DNA of 64,000 bases, taken from Bartonella vinsonii subsp. berkhoffii ATCC 51672 (lineage in GTDB: Bacteria > Pseudomonadota > Alphaproteobacteria > Rhizobiales > Rhizobiaceae). Under the pieces are notes generated by a model. It did not search any database. It was not told the DNA's origin and saw only the letters and a list, made by a program, of their open reading frames with translations. The DNA lies in assembly GCF_902825225.1 (NCBI RefSeq), contig NZ_CADEAK010000008.1, positions 35,398 to 99,397 of the forward strand, written 5' to 3'. The position numbers and the translations under genes are program-made. Of this stretch, positions 22,671 to 32,823 are shown in pieces; the first letter of the stretch is position 1, and each line of letters opens with the position of its first letter.

Positions 22671-23350
22671 TGACAGCTATTTTAGAGCTTGTAGAGATTG
22701 AACAACATTTTTTTGAGAGTCAAAAACCGCTTATTATTTTAGATAAAGCAAATTTTATCCTTAATCGTGGAGAACTTGTAGCTCTTGTTGCACCATCTGG
22801 TGCTGGAAAATCAACACTTCTTCATATTGCTGGATTATTGGAAAAACCAACGGCTGGTGATGTGAGATTACGAGGAATTTCTTGTGCAAAGCGCTCTGAT
22901 AGTGAGCGAACAGCTATAAGACGACATGATATCGGTTTTGTCTATCAATTTCATCACTTGCTTCCAGAATTTACGGCTTTAGAAAATGTTATGATACCGC
23001 AAATGATAGCAGGATTTAAAAAATCTGTAGCAGAAGATCGTGCACTTAAATTGTTAACATATCTACGTATTTCTCATCGCGCAAATCATCGTCCATCGGA
23101 ACTCTCCGGTGGGGAACAACAACGTGTTGCTATTGCACGTGCAGTAGCAAATGGTCCTTCGGTTCTTTTGGCTGATGAGCCTACAGGAAATCTTGATCCT
23201 GTAACTTCAGCTTATGTCTTCCAAGCTTTATCAGTGCTTGTTCGTCAATCTGGTCTTTCTGCTCTTATTGCAACACATAATTACGCTTTGGCAAAACAAA
23301 TGCATCGCCGAATTACGCTTAAAGACAAAAAGATTATTGAACTTCTTTAA
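22670..23350 (+). CDS. lolD: Lipoprotein-releasing ABC transporter ATPase
   Basis: ATPase partner of the LolC/E permease, 226 residues. Walker A is APSGAGKST, the signature LSGGEQQR, Walker [13 protein letters not shown] and the H-loop His lies in IATHNYALA. It overlaps lolC by one base (TAATG), which fits coupled synthesis of the complex. Confidence 0.96.
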   Translation: MTAILELVEIEQHFFESQKPLIILDKANFILNRGELVALVAPSGAGKSTLLHIAGLLEKPTAGDVRLRGISCAKRSDSERTAIRRHDIGFVYQFHHLLPEFTALENVMIPQMIAGFKKSVAEDRALKLLTYLRISHRANHRPSELSGGEQQRVAIARAVANGPSVLLADEPTGNLDPVTSAYVFQALSVLVRQSGLSALIATHNYALAKQMHRRITLKDKKIIELL

Positions 23351-23425
23351 GTTAAGGTACAAAATTTATTCCACAAATTGAAAACTCCATCTATATCACT
23401 GTTTACTTAATTCAAGGAGACTTTT

Positions 23426-23716
23426 ATGACAGTTTTTGTCGTTGACAAAAATCCACTGGACGTGCGTCGTCGCCGGTTGGTTTTTCGTGCATGGCACCGC
23501 GGTATTCGTGAAATGGATCTCATTTTTGGACACTATGTGGATACCCATATTGCTGAGATGACTGATAAAATGGTTTCTGAACTTGAGTATATTATGTCTT
23601 TTGATGATCGCGATTTATTGACGTGGATTACAGGAGAGATTTTACCTCCCTCTGAGATAGACAGTCCGCTTTTTCGTGACATTGTAAATTATCATGTTTA
23701 CATAAAATTAAATTGA
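23426..23716 (+). CDS. sdhE: FAD assembly factor SdhE / succinate dehydrogenase assembly factor 2
   Basis: Small helical protein of 96 residues that helps covalent flavinylation of the SdhA subunit of succinate dehydrogenase. The family's RRRRLVFRAWHRGIREMD block is visible near residue 10, with the conserved RGxxE-type surface represented by HRGIREMD. Conserved acidic and aromatic residues continue through DDRDLLTWITG. AAGGAGA precedes the ATG. It ends just before mfd, a neighbour seen in other alphaproteobacteria. Confidence 0.93.
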   Translation: MTVFVVDKNPLDVRRRRLVFRAWHRGIREMDLIFGHYVDTHIAEMTDKMVSELEYIMSFDDRDLLTWITGEILPPSEIDSPLFRDIVNYHVYIKLN

Positions 23717-23721
23717 TCCCA

Positions 23722-26700
23722 ATGCCAATATTTAAAAAAATTGTTATTCCCAAACATATTTCTACTCCTATGATCTTTGATGGAATTACTGATGGATTTG
23801 AAGCTTTTGCGCTTGTTAAATTGCGTTCAGAAATTGCACAAAATAAACCACTTATCTATGTTGTCCGTGACGGAACAAAAATTGCTCATTTACAGCAAGT
23901 TTTAAATTTTATTGAGCCAAATCTGTCTGTACTTCAATTTCCGGCATGGGATTGTTTACCCTATGATCGTGTATCACCGGGAATTTCTATCACAGCACAT
24001 CGATTATCAACGTTAACACATATAGCGAATTTGCGTCAGAATCCACGTCCTGCAATTATATTAACAACAGCAAATGCGATTATGCAAAAATTACCTCCAC
24101 GTGAAATGATTGAGAGTCAGATAATTCACGCACGTGTTGGACAATCTATGAATATGGGGCATTTAATTCAATCTCTCGAATGCAATGGTTTTGAGCGTGT
24201 TACAGTTATTCGAGATGTTGGTGAATTTGCTGTAAGAGGAGGAATTCTTGATATTTTTTCTCCCGTTAATGTTGAGCCTTTGCGGCTTGATTTTTTTGGC
24301 GATACCCTAGAAACCATACGTGTATTTGATTCAGAAACACAAAGAACAACAAATAAAAAAACTGAGTTTTTGCTACACGCCATGAGTGAAGTTGTTCTCA
24401 CCCCTGAGTGCATAAACCGCTTTAAAAGCAATTATATCCGTACATTTGGTGTCTCACAAAAAAACAACATGCTTTATGAAGCTCTTTCTCAAGGGCGGCG
24501 CTTTGCTGGTATGGAACATTGGTTACCATTTTTTTATGAAAATCTTGACACCTTTTTTGATCATTGTGGCGATTTACCTATTGTTTTTGAACATCTCATA
24601 GAAGAAGTGCTCACTGAGCGTTATCGTCTTATTGAAGATTATTATAATGCACGCAAAGAACGTGAAAATGATAAAGAAGCTTCTACTTCTTATCATCCGA
24701 TAGAGCCTCATCTTCTCTATTTAACACCAGAGCGTGTTTTAAAATGTGCACAACAATCTGGCCAGCGTGTTGATTTTACGCCTTTTAATATTCCACAAAC
24801 TTTTGAACAAACTGTTATTCATGCAAATGTTAAATTGGGGTATGATTTTGTAAAGGAACGTAATGCGCAAGAGAAAAATGTTTTTTCAAGTGTTGTTCAT
24901 CATATTGCTTCATTGCGCACTGCTGGTAAGAGGGTGCTTTTAGCTTGCTGGAGTGAGGGATCTCTCAATCGTTTAGTGCAAGTTCTTGAAGAACATGGAT
25001 TGAAAAAAATAGATGTTGTAAAATCATTACAAACTGTTAGCGCAACACCGCCTGATTTTATACTAGCAGCTGTAATAATGATAGAACATGGTTTTGAAAC
25101 CGAAGATTTTGCTATCATAACAGAACAAGATATTCTCGGTGATCGATTAATAAGATCACCAAAACGGCGTAAACAGAATACAAATTTTATTGCTGAAATT
25201 GCGACTTTAAATTCTGGTGATATGGTTGTGCATATTGACCATGGTATTGGACAATTTGTGGGTCTTAAAACCATCACGACAACTGGAATTTTACGAGACT
25301 GTCTTGAAATTAAATATGCTGGCGGTGATCGACTCTTTTTACCTGTTGAAAATATCGAACTTCTTTCACGTTATGGATCGGATGGAACAGATGTAATATT
25401 AGACAAATTAGGGGGAGTTGCTTGGCAAGCACGAAAAACACGACTTAAAAAACATTTATTAGAAATGGCTGGTCAGTTGATTCGTATAGCTGCAGAGCGC
25501 GCTATGCGTTCGGCGCCTGTTTTGGTTCCACCAATAGGACCATTTGATGAGTTTGTTGCATGTTTTCCTTATGAAGAAACAGAAGATCAGATGGATGCGA
25601 TTGATGCTGTTCTAGACGATTTAGCTTCAGGAAAACCAATGGATCGCTTGATTTGTGGTGATGTTGGTTTTGGAAAAACAGAGGTTGCTATTCGAAGTGC
25701 TTTTGTTGCAGCTTTGAATGGATATCAGGTTGCTGTTGTTGTACCAACAACTCTGCTTTCACGACAGCATTACAAAACTTTTATTTCACGTTTTCAAGGT
25801 TTACCCATTAAAATTGGTCATGCTTCAAGACTGGTAAAAGCTAAAGAACTTGCACAAGTCAAAAAGGGTATTTCAGATGGTACAATCGATATTGTAATTG
25901 GAACACACGCCTTATTAAGCGGTGCAGTTAATTTTTTACGGCTAGGGCTTCTTATCATTGATGAGGAGCAGCATTTTGGCGTAAAGCACAAAGAGCGTTT
26001 AAAAGAGCTTAAAAGTGATATTCATGTCCTTACGCTTTCCGCAACTCCTATACCACGAACTTTAGGGTTAGCTCTATCGGGGGTACGTGAACTTTCATTG
26101 ATAACGACTCCCCCCATTGATAGGATGGCGGTACGTACTTTTATTACTCCCTTTGATTCACTCGTTATACGCGAAACATTGCTTCGAGAATATTATCGTG
26201 GTGGACAAAGTTTTTATGTTTGTCCTCGTACTTCTGATCTTGGCTTTGTAGAAGAATATCTCAAAACCCATGTTCCCGAACTCAAATTTGTCGTTGCTCA
26301 TGGACAAATGCCTGCTGGCCAGCTTGATGACATTATGAATGCATTTTATGATGGACAATATGATGTTCTGCTATCAACAACCATTATTGAATCAGGTCTT
26401 GATATTCCAACAGCCAATACATTAATCGTACATCGCGCTGAGATGTTTGGTCTTGCCGCTCTCTACCAATTACGAGGGAGGGTAGGGCGTTCCAAACAAC
26501 GCGCTTATGCACTTTTTACATTTCCTTCTGGTAAAGTTTTAACTGCTGCGGCTGATCGTCGTCTTAAGGTTTTACAGTCTCTTGATATGCTGGGAGCTGG
26601 TTTTCAATTGGCAAGTCATGACATGGATATTCGCGGTTCAGGCAATTTTTTAGGAGAAGAACAATCGGGGCATATTAAAGAAGTTGGATTTGAGTTGTAT

Positions 26701-27222
26701 CAAAAAATGCTTGAAGAAGCTGTTACTGAGTTAAAAGATAGAGAACAAAGTGAAGATAAACAATGGTCTCCTCAAATTTCACTTGGTACAACTGTTATGA
26801 TACCAGAAAATTTTGTACCAGATTTGTCACTGCGTATGGGACTTTATCGTCGTTTGACGGAATTGGATAATTTAGAACAAATTGATGAGTTTGCAGCTGA
26901 GTTAATCGATCGTTTTGGTCCTTTGCCCCTTGAAGTTCAACATCTTCTTAAAGTCTTTTATATCAAAACATTGTGTCGAAAAGCCCATGTAGAAAAACTA
27001 GATGCTGGACCAAAAGGTGTGGTGATACAATTTCGCAATAATTATTTTGCAAATAGTGTTGCTCTTGTTCAGTGGATTGGAAAACAAGGCGCGATGGCAA
27101 AAATTCGACCAGATCAGAGTATTGTTCTGGTTCGTGATTGGGCTACAGTGGATGTGAGACTTATTGGAGCAGCAACTATTATGACACAGCTTGTAGAAAT
27201 GATAGAGAAACATTGCTTTTAG
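23722..27222 (+). CDS. mfd: Transcription-repair coupling factor Mfd
   Basis: DNA translocase that removes RNA polymerase stalled at lesions and recruits UvrA, about 1,166 residues. The N-terminal UvrB-like part has FPAWDCLPYDRVSP near residue 75. A CarD-like RNA-polymerase-interaction domain follows near residues 490-560 (VHIDHGIGQFVGL). The RecG-like helicase core has Walker A GDVGFGKTE near residue 646, the DEEQ box IIDEEQHFG near residue 750 and a later RGRVGRS motif. The ATG at 23722 is chosen over an in-frame TTG at 23713 that overlaps the sdhE stop. No strong ribosome binding site is visible. Confidence 0.96.
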   Translation: MPIFKKIVIPKHISTPMIFDGITDGFEAFALVKLRSEIAQNKPLIYVVRDGTKIAHLQQVLNFIEPNLSVLQFPAWDCLPYDRVSPGISITAHRLSTLTHIANLRQNPRPAIILTTANAIMQKLPPREMIESQIIHARVGQSMNMGHLIQSLECNGFERVTVIRDVGEFAVRGGILDIFSPVNVEPLRLDFFGDTLETIRVFDSETQRTTNKKTEFLLHAMSEVVLTPECINRFKSNYIRTFGVSQKNNMLYEALSQGRRFAGMEHWLPFFYENLDTFFDHCGDLPIVFEHLIEEVLTERYRLIEDYYNARKERENDKEASTSYHPIEPHLLYLTPERVLKCAQQSGQRVDFTPFNIPQTFEQTVIHANVKLGYDFVKERNAQEKNVFSSVVHHIASLRTAGKRVLLACWSEGSLNRLVQVLEEHGLKKIDVVKSLQTVSATPPDFILAAVIMIEHGFETEDFAIITEQDILGDRLIRSPKRRKQNTNFIAEIATLNSGDMVVHIDHGIGQFVGLKTITTTGILRDCLEIKYAGGDRLFLPVENIELLSRYGSDGTDVILDKLGGVAWQARKTRLKKHLLEMAGQLIRIAAERAMRSAPVLVPPIGPFDEFVACFPYEETEDQMDAIDAVLDDLASGKPMDRLICGDVGFGKTEVAIRSAFVAALNGYQVAVVVPTTLLSRQHYKTFISRFQGLPIKIGHASRLVKAKELAQVKKGISDGTIDIVIGTHALLSGAVNFLRLGLLIIDEEQHFGVKHKERLKELKSDIHVLTLSATPIPRTLGLALSGVRELSLITTPPIDRMAVRTFITPFDSLVIRETLLREYYRGGQSFYVCPRTSDLGFVEEYLKTHVPELKFVVAHGQMPAGQLDDIMNAFYDGQYDVLLSTTIIESGLDIPTANTLIVHRAEMFGLAALYQLRGRVGRSKQRAYALFTFPSGKVLTAAADRRLKVLQSLDMLGAGFQLASHDMDIRGSGNFLGEEQSGHIKEVGFELYQKMLEEAVTELKDREQSEDKQWSPQISLGTTVMIPENFVPDLSLRMGLYRRLTELDNLEQIDEFAAELIDRFGPLPLEVQHLLKVFYIKTLCRKAHVEKLDAGPKGVVIQFRNNYFANSVALVQWIGKQGAMAKIRPDQSIVLVRDWATVDVRLIGAATIMTQLVEMIEKHCF

Positions 27223-27487
27223 ATTTTATCTTTATAATTAAAAGCGATAAATCATTTTATTAAAGCATATTCATAGGAATATTTGAGTGTTGAGTTTTTA
27301 TAAAACGAAAGTTTTAGTTTGCAAATAAAAAGACTCTTGAAGTATTCATTTTAAGCTTTTCAATATAACACATATTGATACAATAAAAGAAATAACTTAA
27401 ACAGCACAGTCATAATGAGAGATTCCAACATAGAATGGAATGGCTTTTTATAAATCTTCTCAGGAGTAAAAGAAAAAGTAGAGTAAT

Positions 27488-28127
27488 ATGATTTTTTCAT
27501 CACATAAGTTGCTAACTATAGCCTTTTTATTATTAATTTTAATATGTGGATTTAAAAACGCACATGCTGAGTTTAGTTTAACAGAGTTATCTCTTTCTGG
27601 TATAATTCTTGATGAAAAGTACAAGCGTATTAAAGAAAGATTGCAAGTTGTTGAAAAGAGAATAAAGTTTATTGAAAAAACATTTGTTGATTGAACACTT
27701 TCACAAATCCGCGCTTCTAATACAGAACATGATAAACTTATACAGGAACACAAAGATCTCGTTGACGAGAGGTTTAAGCTTAGTTTGAAATTAGATGATT
27801 TAGCTAAAGAAAAAATCAATTTAGTATACAGAGTACATAGGGCAAAAGAGTATGAAGTAGGGGAGTATGAGAAAAAGTAGTTAAAGCACGGAAATATTTG
27901 AAATCACAACGCTTTTATGAAGTGGGATATCTTCATAAGAGACATATAAATGAGATGGTAAAGCTTTATCTTTCGGTTGGAAAACAGAAGATTTTAGCTG
28001 GGCAAAAGATGCAATTAAATTAATAGACCAAGAGTTAATAAAGGGTATTAAAGAAACTATGACAGTGGATTTTGCTGACTTTGAAAAAGAGTTAATGAAT
28101 AGTATGAAGGAACGTGATAACACGTAA
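27488..28127 (+). pseudogene. Broken gene for a secreted coiled-coil protein
   Basis: I do not recognise the family. The first frame has a clear signal peptide (about 27 residues ending in NAHA) and a charged helical start, then an in-frame TGA at 27692-27694. Translation beyond the stop continues as coding-like sequence (TLSQIRASNTEHDK) to a TAG at 27878-27880. It then shifts frame (KARKYLKSQRFYEVGY) and shifts again near 27955 (ALSFGWKTEDFSWAKDA) to end at TAA 28125-28127. One nonsense codon and at least two frameshifts show decay. The intact ancestor would have been an exported protein of about 210 residues. Confidence 0.65.
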
Positions 28128-28238
28128 TCCTTCAAGTGTGAAAGCTGTTCCTTTGTTTTGTAAAACTACCAAGAAAATATATGATATCATGCTTCCCAAT
28201 AGAAGAAAGAATATTATAAACCGCATATTGGCTATCAT
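28092..28238 (-). CDS. Possible small membrane peptide (48 residues)
   Basis: A minus-strand ORF begins at ATG 28238 and encodes a basic start, one strong hydrophobic helix (FIIFFLLLGSMISYIFLVV) and a short tail. It overlaps the end of the broken plus-strand gene. It has no convincing ribosome binding site. It may be the N-terminus of a decayed membrane protein rather than a working gene. Confidence 0.2.
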   Translation of the reverse strand: MIANMRFIIFFLLLGSMISYIFLVVLQNKGTAFTLEGLRVITFLHTIH

Positions 28239-28279
28239 CAACGTTCTTATTTCAAAATGAAAAGGTAAAATCGAAAAAA

Positions 28280-29185
28280 GTATCGAATAAAACTTGTCTT
28301 ATCCTTTCATCTTTTAAAATAGCCTGTCTCGTATTAAAAACAAACCCTAAGAGATCAGCAGAAGTTCCTTTTAAAAGCTTCAAAGCGTGTAGCTATATCA
28401 TTACGAAAATATTCGATTTGGGTGGTATCAAAATTAGTCAACCCTTTATTAAGGGGAAGTTTCCACTCCCAATAATGAGAATTGCATTTATAGATAATTC
28501 GTTCACTTGGATCAATATACTCAATAATAGAAGGACCGCTTCTTGGAATTTTATTCAATTCATTTTTTCAAAATCATCAATATTAATAGCATGTTTTTGT
28601 AGTATAAGCATTACGCTCGCCAAAAGAAGTAGAAATTCAAGATCTTTTGAGTGTAAAAATGCATTTTAATACCATAATTTCCAACTTTTTCAACGGATTC
28701 TATCTATTTCATATAGCCATCATATAGAGGTTTTCCTTTATCTTTAAGAAGCTTTATTGTGAATAAAACGTATAGGTTTTCCATCTAAAAAGCACGCCTT
28801 TAGATTAAGAAAAAAATAATTTCAGTGCACTCATTGTTTAGTTCAACTTTTCCTGCCAAGAGCTTAAAAGTATAAAAGCTTCATCACGAGAACATACCAT
28901 TATTGTTTCATAAGCAAGACTAAAAAATTTTTTTATCAGAGAAAGTCCCTTTGCGATTGTTCTAAAACTGCGGATGACAAAATGGATTTAATCCATCAAA
29001 TGTTCTAACACACTATAAGTAACTTTACCTTTTTGATTCACATCAGGAGGATACATAAGGGGAATATTCAAATATATCTCATAATTTGAGAGTTCCATGC
29101 ATTGTAATACCTGCTGTTAGAGCTTCATAGCTTAAAAGAAAAATTATAAATATAACAAAAGTTAAAGTAATAAGAGCTGTAAAAT
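28280..29185 (-). pseudogene. Heavily degraded membrane-anchored protein gene
   Basis: Reading the minus strand from about 29185 down, coding-like segments appear in changing frames. The order is: a hydrophobic helix (TALITLTFVIFIIFLLSYEAL), then SNYEIYLNIPLMYPPDVNQ, SLAYETIMVCSRDEAF, a piece with GKPIRFIHNK, then KPLYDGYMK, IPRSGPSIIEYIDPSER with HYWEWKLPLN, and finally GTSADLLGFVFNTRQAIL. Several stops and frameshifts separate them, so the gene is dead. Taken together the pieces suggest a protein of roughly 300 residues with one N-terminal transmembrane anchor. The family is not recognised and the boundaries are approximate. Confidence 0.5.
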
Positions 29186-29511
29186 AACATAGAAGTTTAC
29201 TTTAATTATATTGCAATATTGATTTGTTTATGCGATCTTGCGTTATTCCTTTGCACTAAGGTATTTTATGGATAAATTTTATAAAAGACCAATACCATAA
29301 ACAAGGGGGATGCTGTATATGAGTGCATAAGAGTTTCATTTGCTATTTGTAACTTTTTTCTACAAATTTGACTTTTTTCTTTATCTTGCAGTAAGAAGCA
29401 TAAAGTGGGTGTCATTTCATTGGTTTAATTTAATACACTTGATTAAAATTATATTTAATATTCCTAATGTTGGGATTATTGTACAAGCGCGTTGAAAGGA
29501 CTAACTTAATC

Positions 29512-30123
29512 ATGTCGCATAAAAATATTTGTTCTGTTGTTTCAGTATTAGTTGGAGCTGCTGCCCTTTTTCTTACAATCCATAGTTCTGCGGGTGCACA
29601 GACTTTATCTCAAGGTTGGTATAAGGTTTGTAGTAAGCAGCATGATGTTGATGTTTGTAATACAATGAATACTGTTTTATCAAATACTGGACAGCCTTTG
29701 ACGGCTTTTAATCTCGTTGAAATAAAAGGAAAACAAAATGAAAAACGTATAGGTATTCAAGTGCCTACAGGTCGTTTTTTGCCAGAAGGTGTTCATATTC
29801 AAATAGGAGATAATTTCTCTAAAAAAATTCCTTATGTTATTTGCAACGGGCCAAGCTGTATTGCCAATGATGTCTTAGATGATAAGCTTATTGCAACTAT
29901 GAAAAGCGGTTCAAAAATGGTTATAACCACAATTAATTACCGAGGTTCAGCTAATCCTATTGAATTTTCTCTTAGTGGATTCACAGCCGCATACACAGGC
30001 CCTGGTATGGAAGAAAAAGATTTTCAACAAGAACAAATAAAATTGCAGCAAGCTATTCAATCAAATCAAAAAGAAATTGAAGATCGTATGCGCGCCGAGC
30101 AGGAAAAAGCTAAACAAAAATAA
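29512..30123 (+). CDS. Invasion-associated locus B (IalB) family protein
   Basis: Exported protein of 203 residues. A signal peptide ends near ...SSAGAQ (about residue 30), followed by the IalB domain with four Cys (KVCSKQ, DVCNTM, YVICNGPSC) that can form disulfides. The C-terminal tail is Gln/Glu/Lys-rich and predicted helical. In Bartonella the IalB protein is linked to entry into erythrocytes; which paralogue this is cannot be decided here. The ATG at 29512 starts the signal peptide; an earlier in-frame ATG at 29467 would add 15 unlikely residues. The gene is preceded by the decayed region and ends in a shared terminator with rne. Confidence 0.9.
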   Translation: MSHKNICSVVSVLVGAAALFLTIHSSAGAQTLSQGWYKVCSKQHDVDVCNTMNTVLSNTGQPLTAFNLVEIKGKQNEKRIGIQVPTGRFLPEGVHIQIGDNFSKKIPYVICNGPSCIANDVLDDKLIATMKSGSKMVITTINYRGSANPIEFSLSGFTAAYTGPGMEEKDFQQEQIKLQQAIQSNQKEIEDRMRAEQEKAKQK

Positions 30124-30153
30124 TAAACGTAAAATTTTCCCTTTTTACTTATC

Positions 30154-30186
30154 AAAACCGCTACAAAATATTTGTGGCGGTTTTCT
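30154..30186. terminator. Bidirectional terminator between the ialB-like gene and rne
   Basis: AAAACCGCTACAAA (30154-30167) pairs with TTTGTGGCGGTTTT (30171-30184), with one G-U pair and a 3-base loop. The A-rich and T-rich flanks serve both convergent genes. Confidence 0.8.
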
Positions 30187-30192
30187 TATACT

Positions 30193-32823
30193 TTAATTTT
30201 TAGAAGGATTTCTGCGTTTCCACCAACCAATACGCCCAGTTTTAGGAGCATCGCCAGGAACTGATGATATGACAACAGGATGACTAGCTTTCTCTTCAAT
30301 TTTGGAGGCAACTACTTTAACAGGTTCTTCTTCTAGAGTTTTTTGTTCTGATGTTTCTTCTGTTGGTGTTGATTTTTGAGAAAGTGATTTTTTTCGCGTT
30401 TTACGTGTTGTAGATTTTCTAGCTTCTGTGGGATTTTTTTTCATCACCTCATGAGCAGATTTATCCACTTTTTTTGTCTTAGCTTTATGTATCGAGCTTG
30501 TTGTAGACTTTTCTTCCAAAGATTCTAGTATTTTTATATTCTGATCGTTCTCAAGGGGTTGTTGATTTTGAATTGCTTTTGAAGAACGTGTTTTACGTTT
30601 TTTAGGTTTTACAACCGTATCAATTTTTACAGCTTCATCTCGTTCTATATTTAAGTGCTGTGTATCGTTTTTTGTTTCCTCAAATTGAACAGATTTAGCA
30701 GCTGAAGTGCGGTGTTTACGATGTGCTGTTTTAATTTCTTCTAACGCTTGCTTAGCAAAATCTCCTACTGGTTCTGCATAAGGAATACGAAGCTGATAAA
30801 AACCATTCTCTTGATTCCGACGACCGCCGCGACGTCCACGACGACGTCCGCGACGACGAGAATCATCATTTAGCGTATTGTCTTTTTTATGAATGCTGGA
30901 AGAAGAATCGTCATTAATCTCATCTTGATGCTTTTTACGCCGATGTTTCTGGTTCATTTCAACAGAGATTTTATTTTCGATAGATACACTGTCTATTAGA
31001 ATTGTGTCGTTAGCTTCTTCTTTATCATCATCTTCAACAATTAACGGTGGTTGAGAAACTGCCTCCGCTATTGTCCCCTTAGAAATAATGAGGTGTTGCG
31101 TTCCAATGCTATCATCTGCTTCAATACTGATATTAAGCTTAAAGCGCGCTTCTAAATTAACAAGAATATTGCGTTTGTGGTTTAATACATAGAGTGCTGT
31201 TGTGACAGGTGTGCGCACAGTAATATTATGTTGCGGATTGCGAAGAAGATATTCTTCAATTGAGCGCATGACATGTAAAGCAATCGATGATTCAGAACGC
31301 ACATTTCCTGTTCCCGCGCAATGTGGGCAAGGTTGTGTTGTACTTTCTAAAACCGATACGCGAATACGTTGACGACTCATTTCTAAAAGACCGAAGTGTG
31401 AAATGTGACCAACTTGAATACGAGCACGATCACTTTTTAGGCACTCTTTTAACTTTTTTTCGACCAGTCTTACATTACGTTCTTCAAGCATATCAATGAA
31501 ATCAATAACAATCAAACCAGCAAGATCACGTAAACGTAATTGACGCGCTATTTCTTCTGCAGCTTCAAGATTAGTTTGTAATGCTGTTTTTTCGACAGAC
31601 AATTCTTTGGTGGAGCGACCAGAGTTTACATCAATAGCAACAAGTGCTTCTGTTTGATTAATAACAAGATAACCACCAGATTTTAAAGAAACTTGTGGGT
31701 GCAACATCTTATCAAGTTGAATTTCGATATTGTTGCGTGCAAAAATAGGGATAGGGTCGCGATAGGGTTGCACGACTTTTGCATGACTTGGCATAAGCAT
31801 ACGCATGAAGTCTTTCGCCTCACGATATCCTTGGTCACCAGAAACAAGAATTTCATTGATCTTTTTATTGTAAAGATCCCGTATAGAGCGCTTTATGAGA
31901 TTGCTTTCTTCATGGATAAGGCATGGTGCTGTGGATTTTAATGTCAATGTGCGAACAGTATCCCATAACCGCGTGAGATACTCATAATCGCGTTTAATCT
32001 CAGCTTTTGTTCTATTTGCTCCAGCAGTTCGTAAGATGACACCCATCCCCTTAGGAACGGCTAATTCTTTTACAATCTCTTTAAGACGTTTACGATCTTG
32101 TATATTCGTGATTTTTCGTGAAATACCACCACCACGTGCTGTGTTAGGCATTAAAACAGAGTAACGACCAGCTAGAGATAGATATGTCGTGAGTGCAGCA
32201 CCTTTATTACCACGTTCTTCTTTGATGACTTGCACCAACAAAATTTGACGTCGTTTAATCACTTCTTGAATTTTATACTGACGTCCTTGTTTTCGCTGAT
32301 AGGTAGGGAGTTCTTCACGGACATCCTCTGCACCAACCATTTCGATATCATCATGAGAAACGCTTGCATTGAATGTTTCTTCTGTATCATCAAGTGTTAT
32401 TGCTTCAGATGTCATGTCATGTTCAACATCCGCTGCTATGGTACTGTTACGCTCATCTTTTTTTGTTTTTCTGGAGCGTTTTTTACTTTTGTTTGTTTCT
32501 TCAGGAAGATTCTCCGCATAATTTTCTCCTACAGCCGCTTTTTCTTCTTCTTCAAGAAGAGCAAGACGATCAGCAATAGGAATTTGATAATAATCGGGAT
32601 GAATTTCAGAAAATGTCAAGAAACCATGGCGATTGCCACCATATTCGACAAAAGCTGCTTGAAGAGACGGCTCTACACGCGTAATACGTGCTAGATAAAT
32701 ATTCCCCTTGAGCTGCTTTTTATGTTCTGATTCAAAATCAAGTTCTTCAATTTTGTTGCCGTGAACAACAACAACACGAGTTTCCTCCGGATGGGAGGCA
32801 TCTATAAGCATTTTGTTTGACAT
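30193..32823 (-). CDS. rne: Ribonuclease E
   Basis: Endoribonuclease that organises RNA decay and matures rRNA and tRNA, 876 residues. The S1 domain starts near residue 36 (GNIYLARITRVEPSLQAAFVEYG) and is interrupted by an acidic, Lys-rich insert at about residues 95-180, usual for alphaproteobacterial RNase E. The catalytic DNase I-like part has AIDVNSGRST and IVIDFIDM with the metal-binding Asp residues. The zinc-link CPHC is present. The C-terminal third is disordered, with an Arg-rich RNA-binding run (RRRGRRRGRRGGRR) and many Lys/Glu repeats. A long 5' region of about 550 bases precedes it. Confidence 0.95.
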   Translation of the reverse strand: MSNKMLIDASHPEETRVVVVHGNKIEELDFESEHKKQLKGNIYLARITRVEPSLQAAFVEYGGNRHGFLTFSEIHPDYYQIPIADRLALLEEEEKAAVGENYAENLPEETNKSKKRSRKTKKDERNSTIAADVEHDMTSEAITLDDTEETFNASVSHDDIEMVGAEDVREELPTYQRKQGRQYKIQEVIKRRQILLVQVIKEERGNKGAALTTYLSLAGRYSVLMPNTARGGGISRKITNIQDRKRLKEIVKELAVPKGMGVILRTAGANRTKAEIKRDYEYLTRLWDTVRTLTLKSTAPCLIHEESNLIKRSIRDLYNKKINEILVSGDQGYREAKDFMRMLMPSHAKVVQPYRDPIPIFARNNIEIQLDKMLHPQVSLKSGGYLVINQTEALVAIDVNSGRSTKELSVEKTALQTNLEAAEEIARQLRLRDLAGLIVIDFIDMLEERNVRLVEKKLKECLKSDRARIQVGHISHFGLLEMSRQRIRVSVLESTTQPCPHCAGTGNVRSESSIALHVMRSIEEYLLRNPQHNITVRTPVTTALYVLNHKRNILVNLEARFKLNISIEADDSIGTQHLIISKGTIAEAVSQPPLIVEDDDKEEANDTILIDSVSIENKISVEMNQKHRRKKHQDEINDDSSSSIHKKDNTLNDDSRRRGRRRGRRGGRRNQENGFYQLRIPYAEPVGDFAKQALEEIKTAHRKHRTSAAKSVQFEETKNDTQHLNIERDEAVKIDTVVKPKKRKTRSSKAIQNQQPLENDQNIKILESLEEKSTTSSIHKAKTKKVDKSAHEVMKKNPTEARKSTTRKTRKKSLSQKSTPTEETSEQKTLEEEPVKVVASKIEEKASHPVVISSVPGDAPKTGRIGWWKRRNPSKN

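Noticed and set aside
27460..27819. 119-codon minus-strand ORF at the start of the decayed region
   Set aside because: It is the complement of the broken secreted-protein gene, which has the better signal peptide and coding character.
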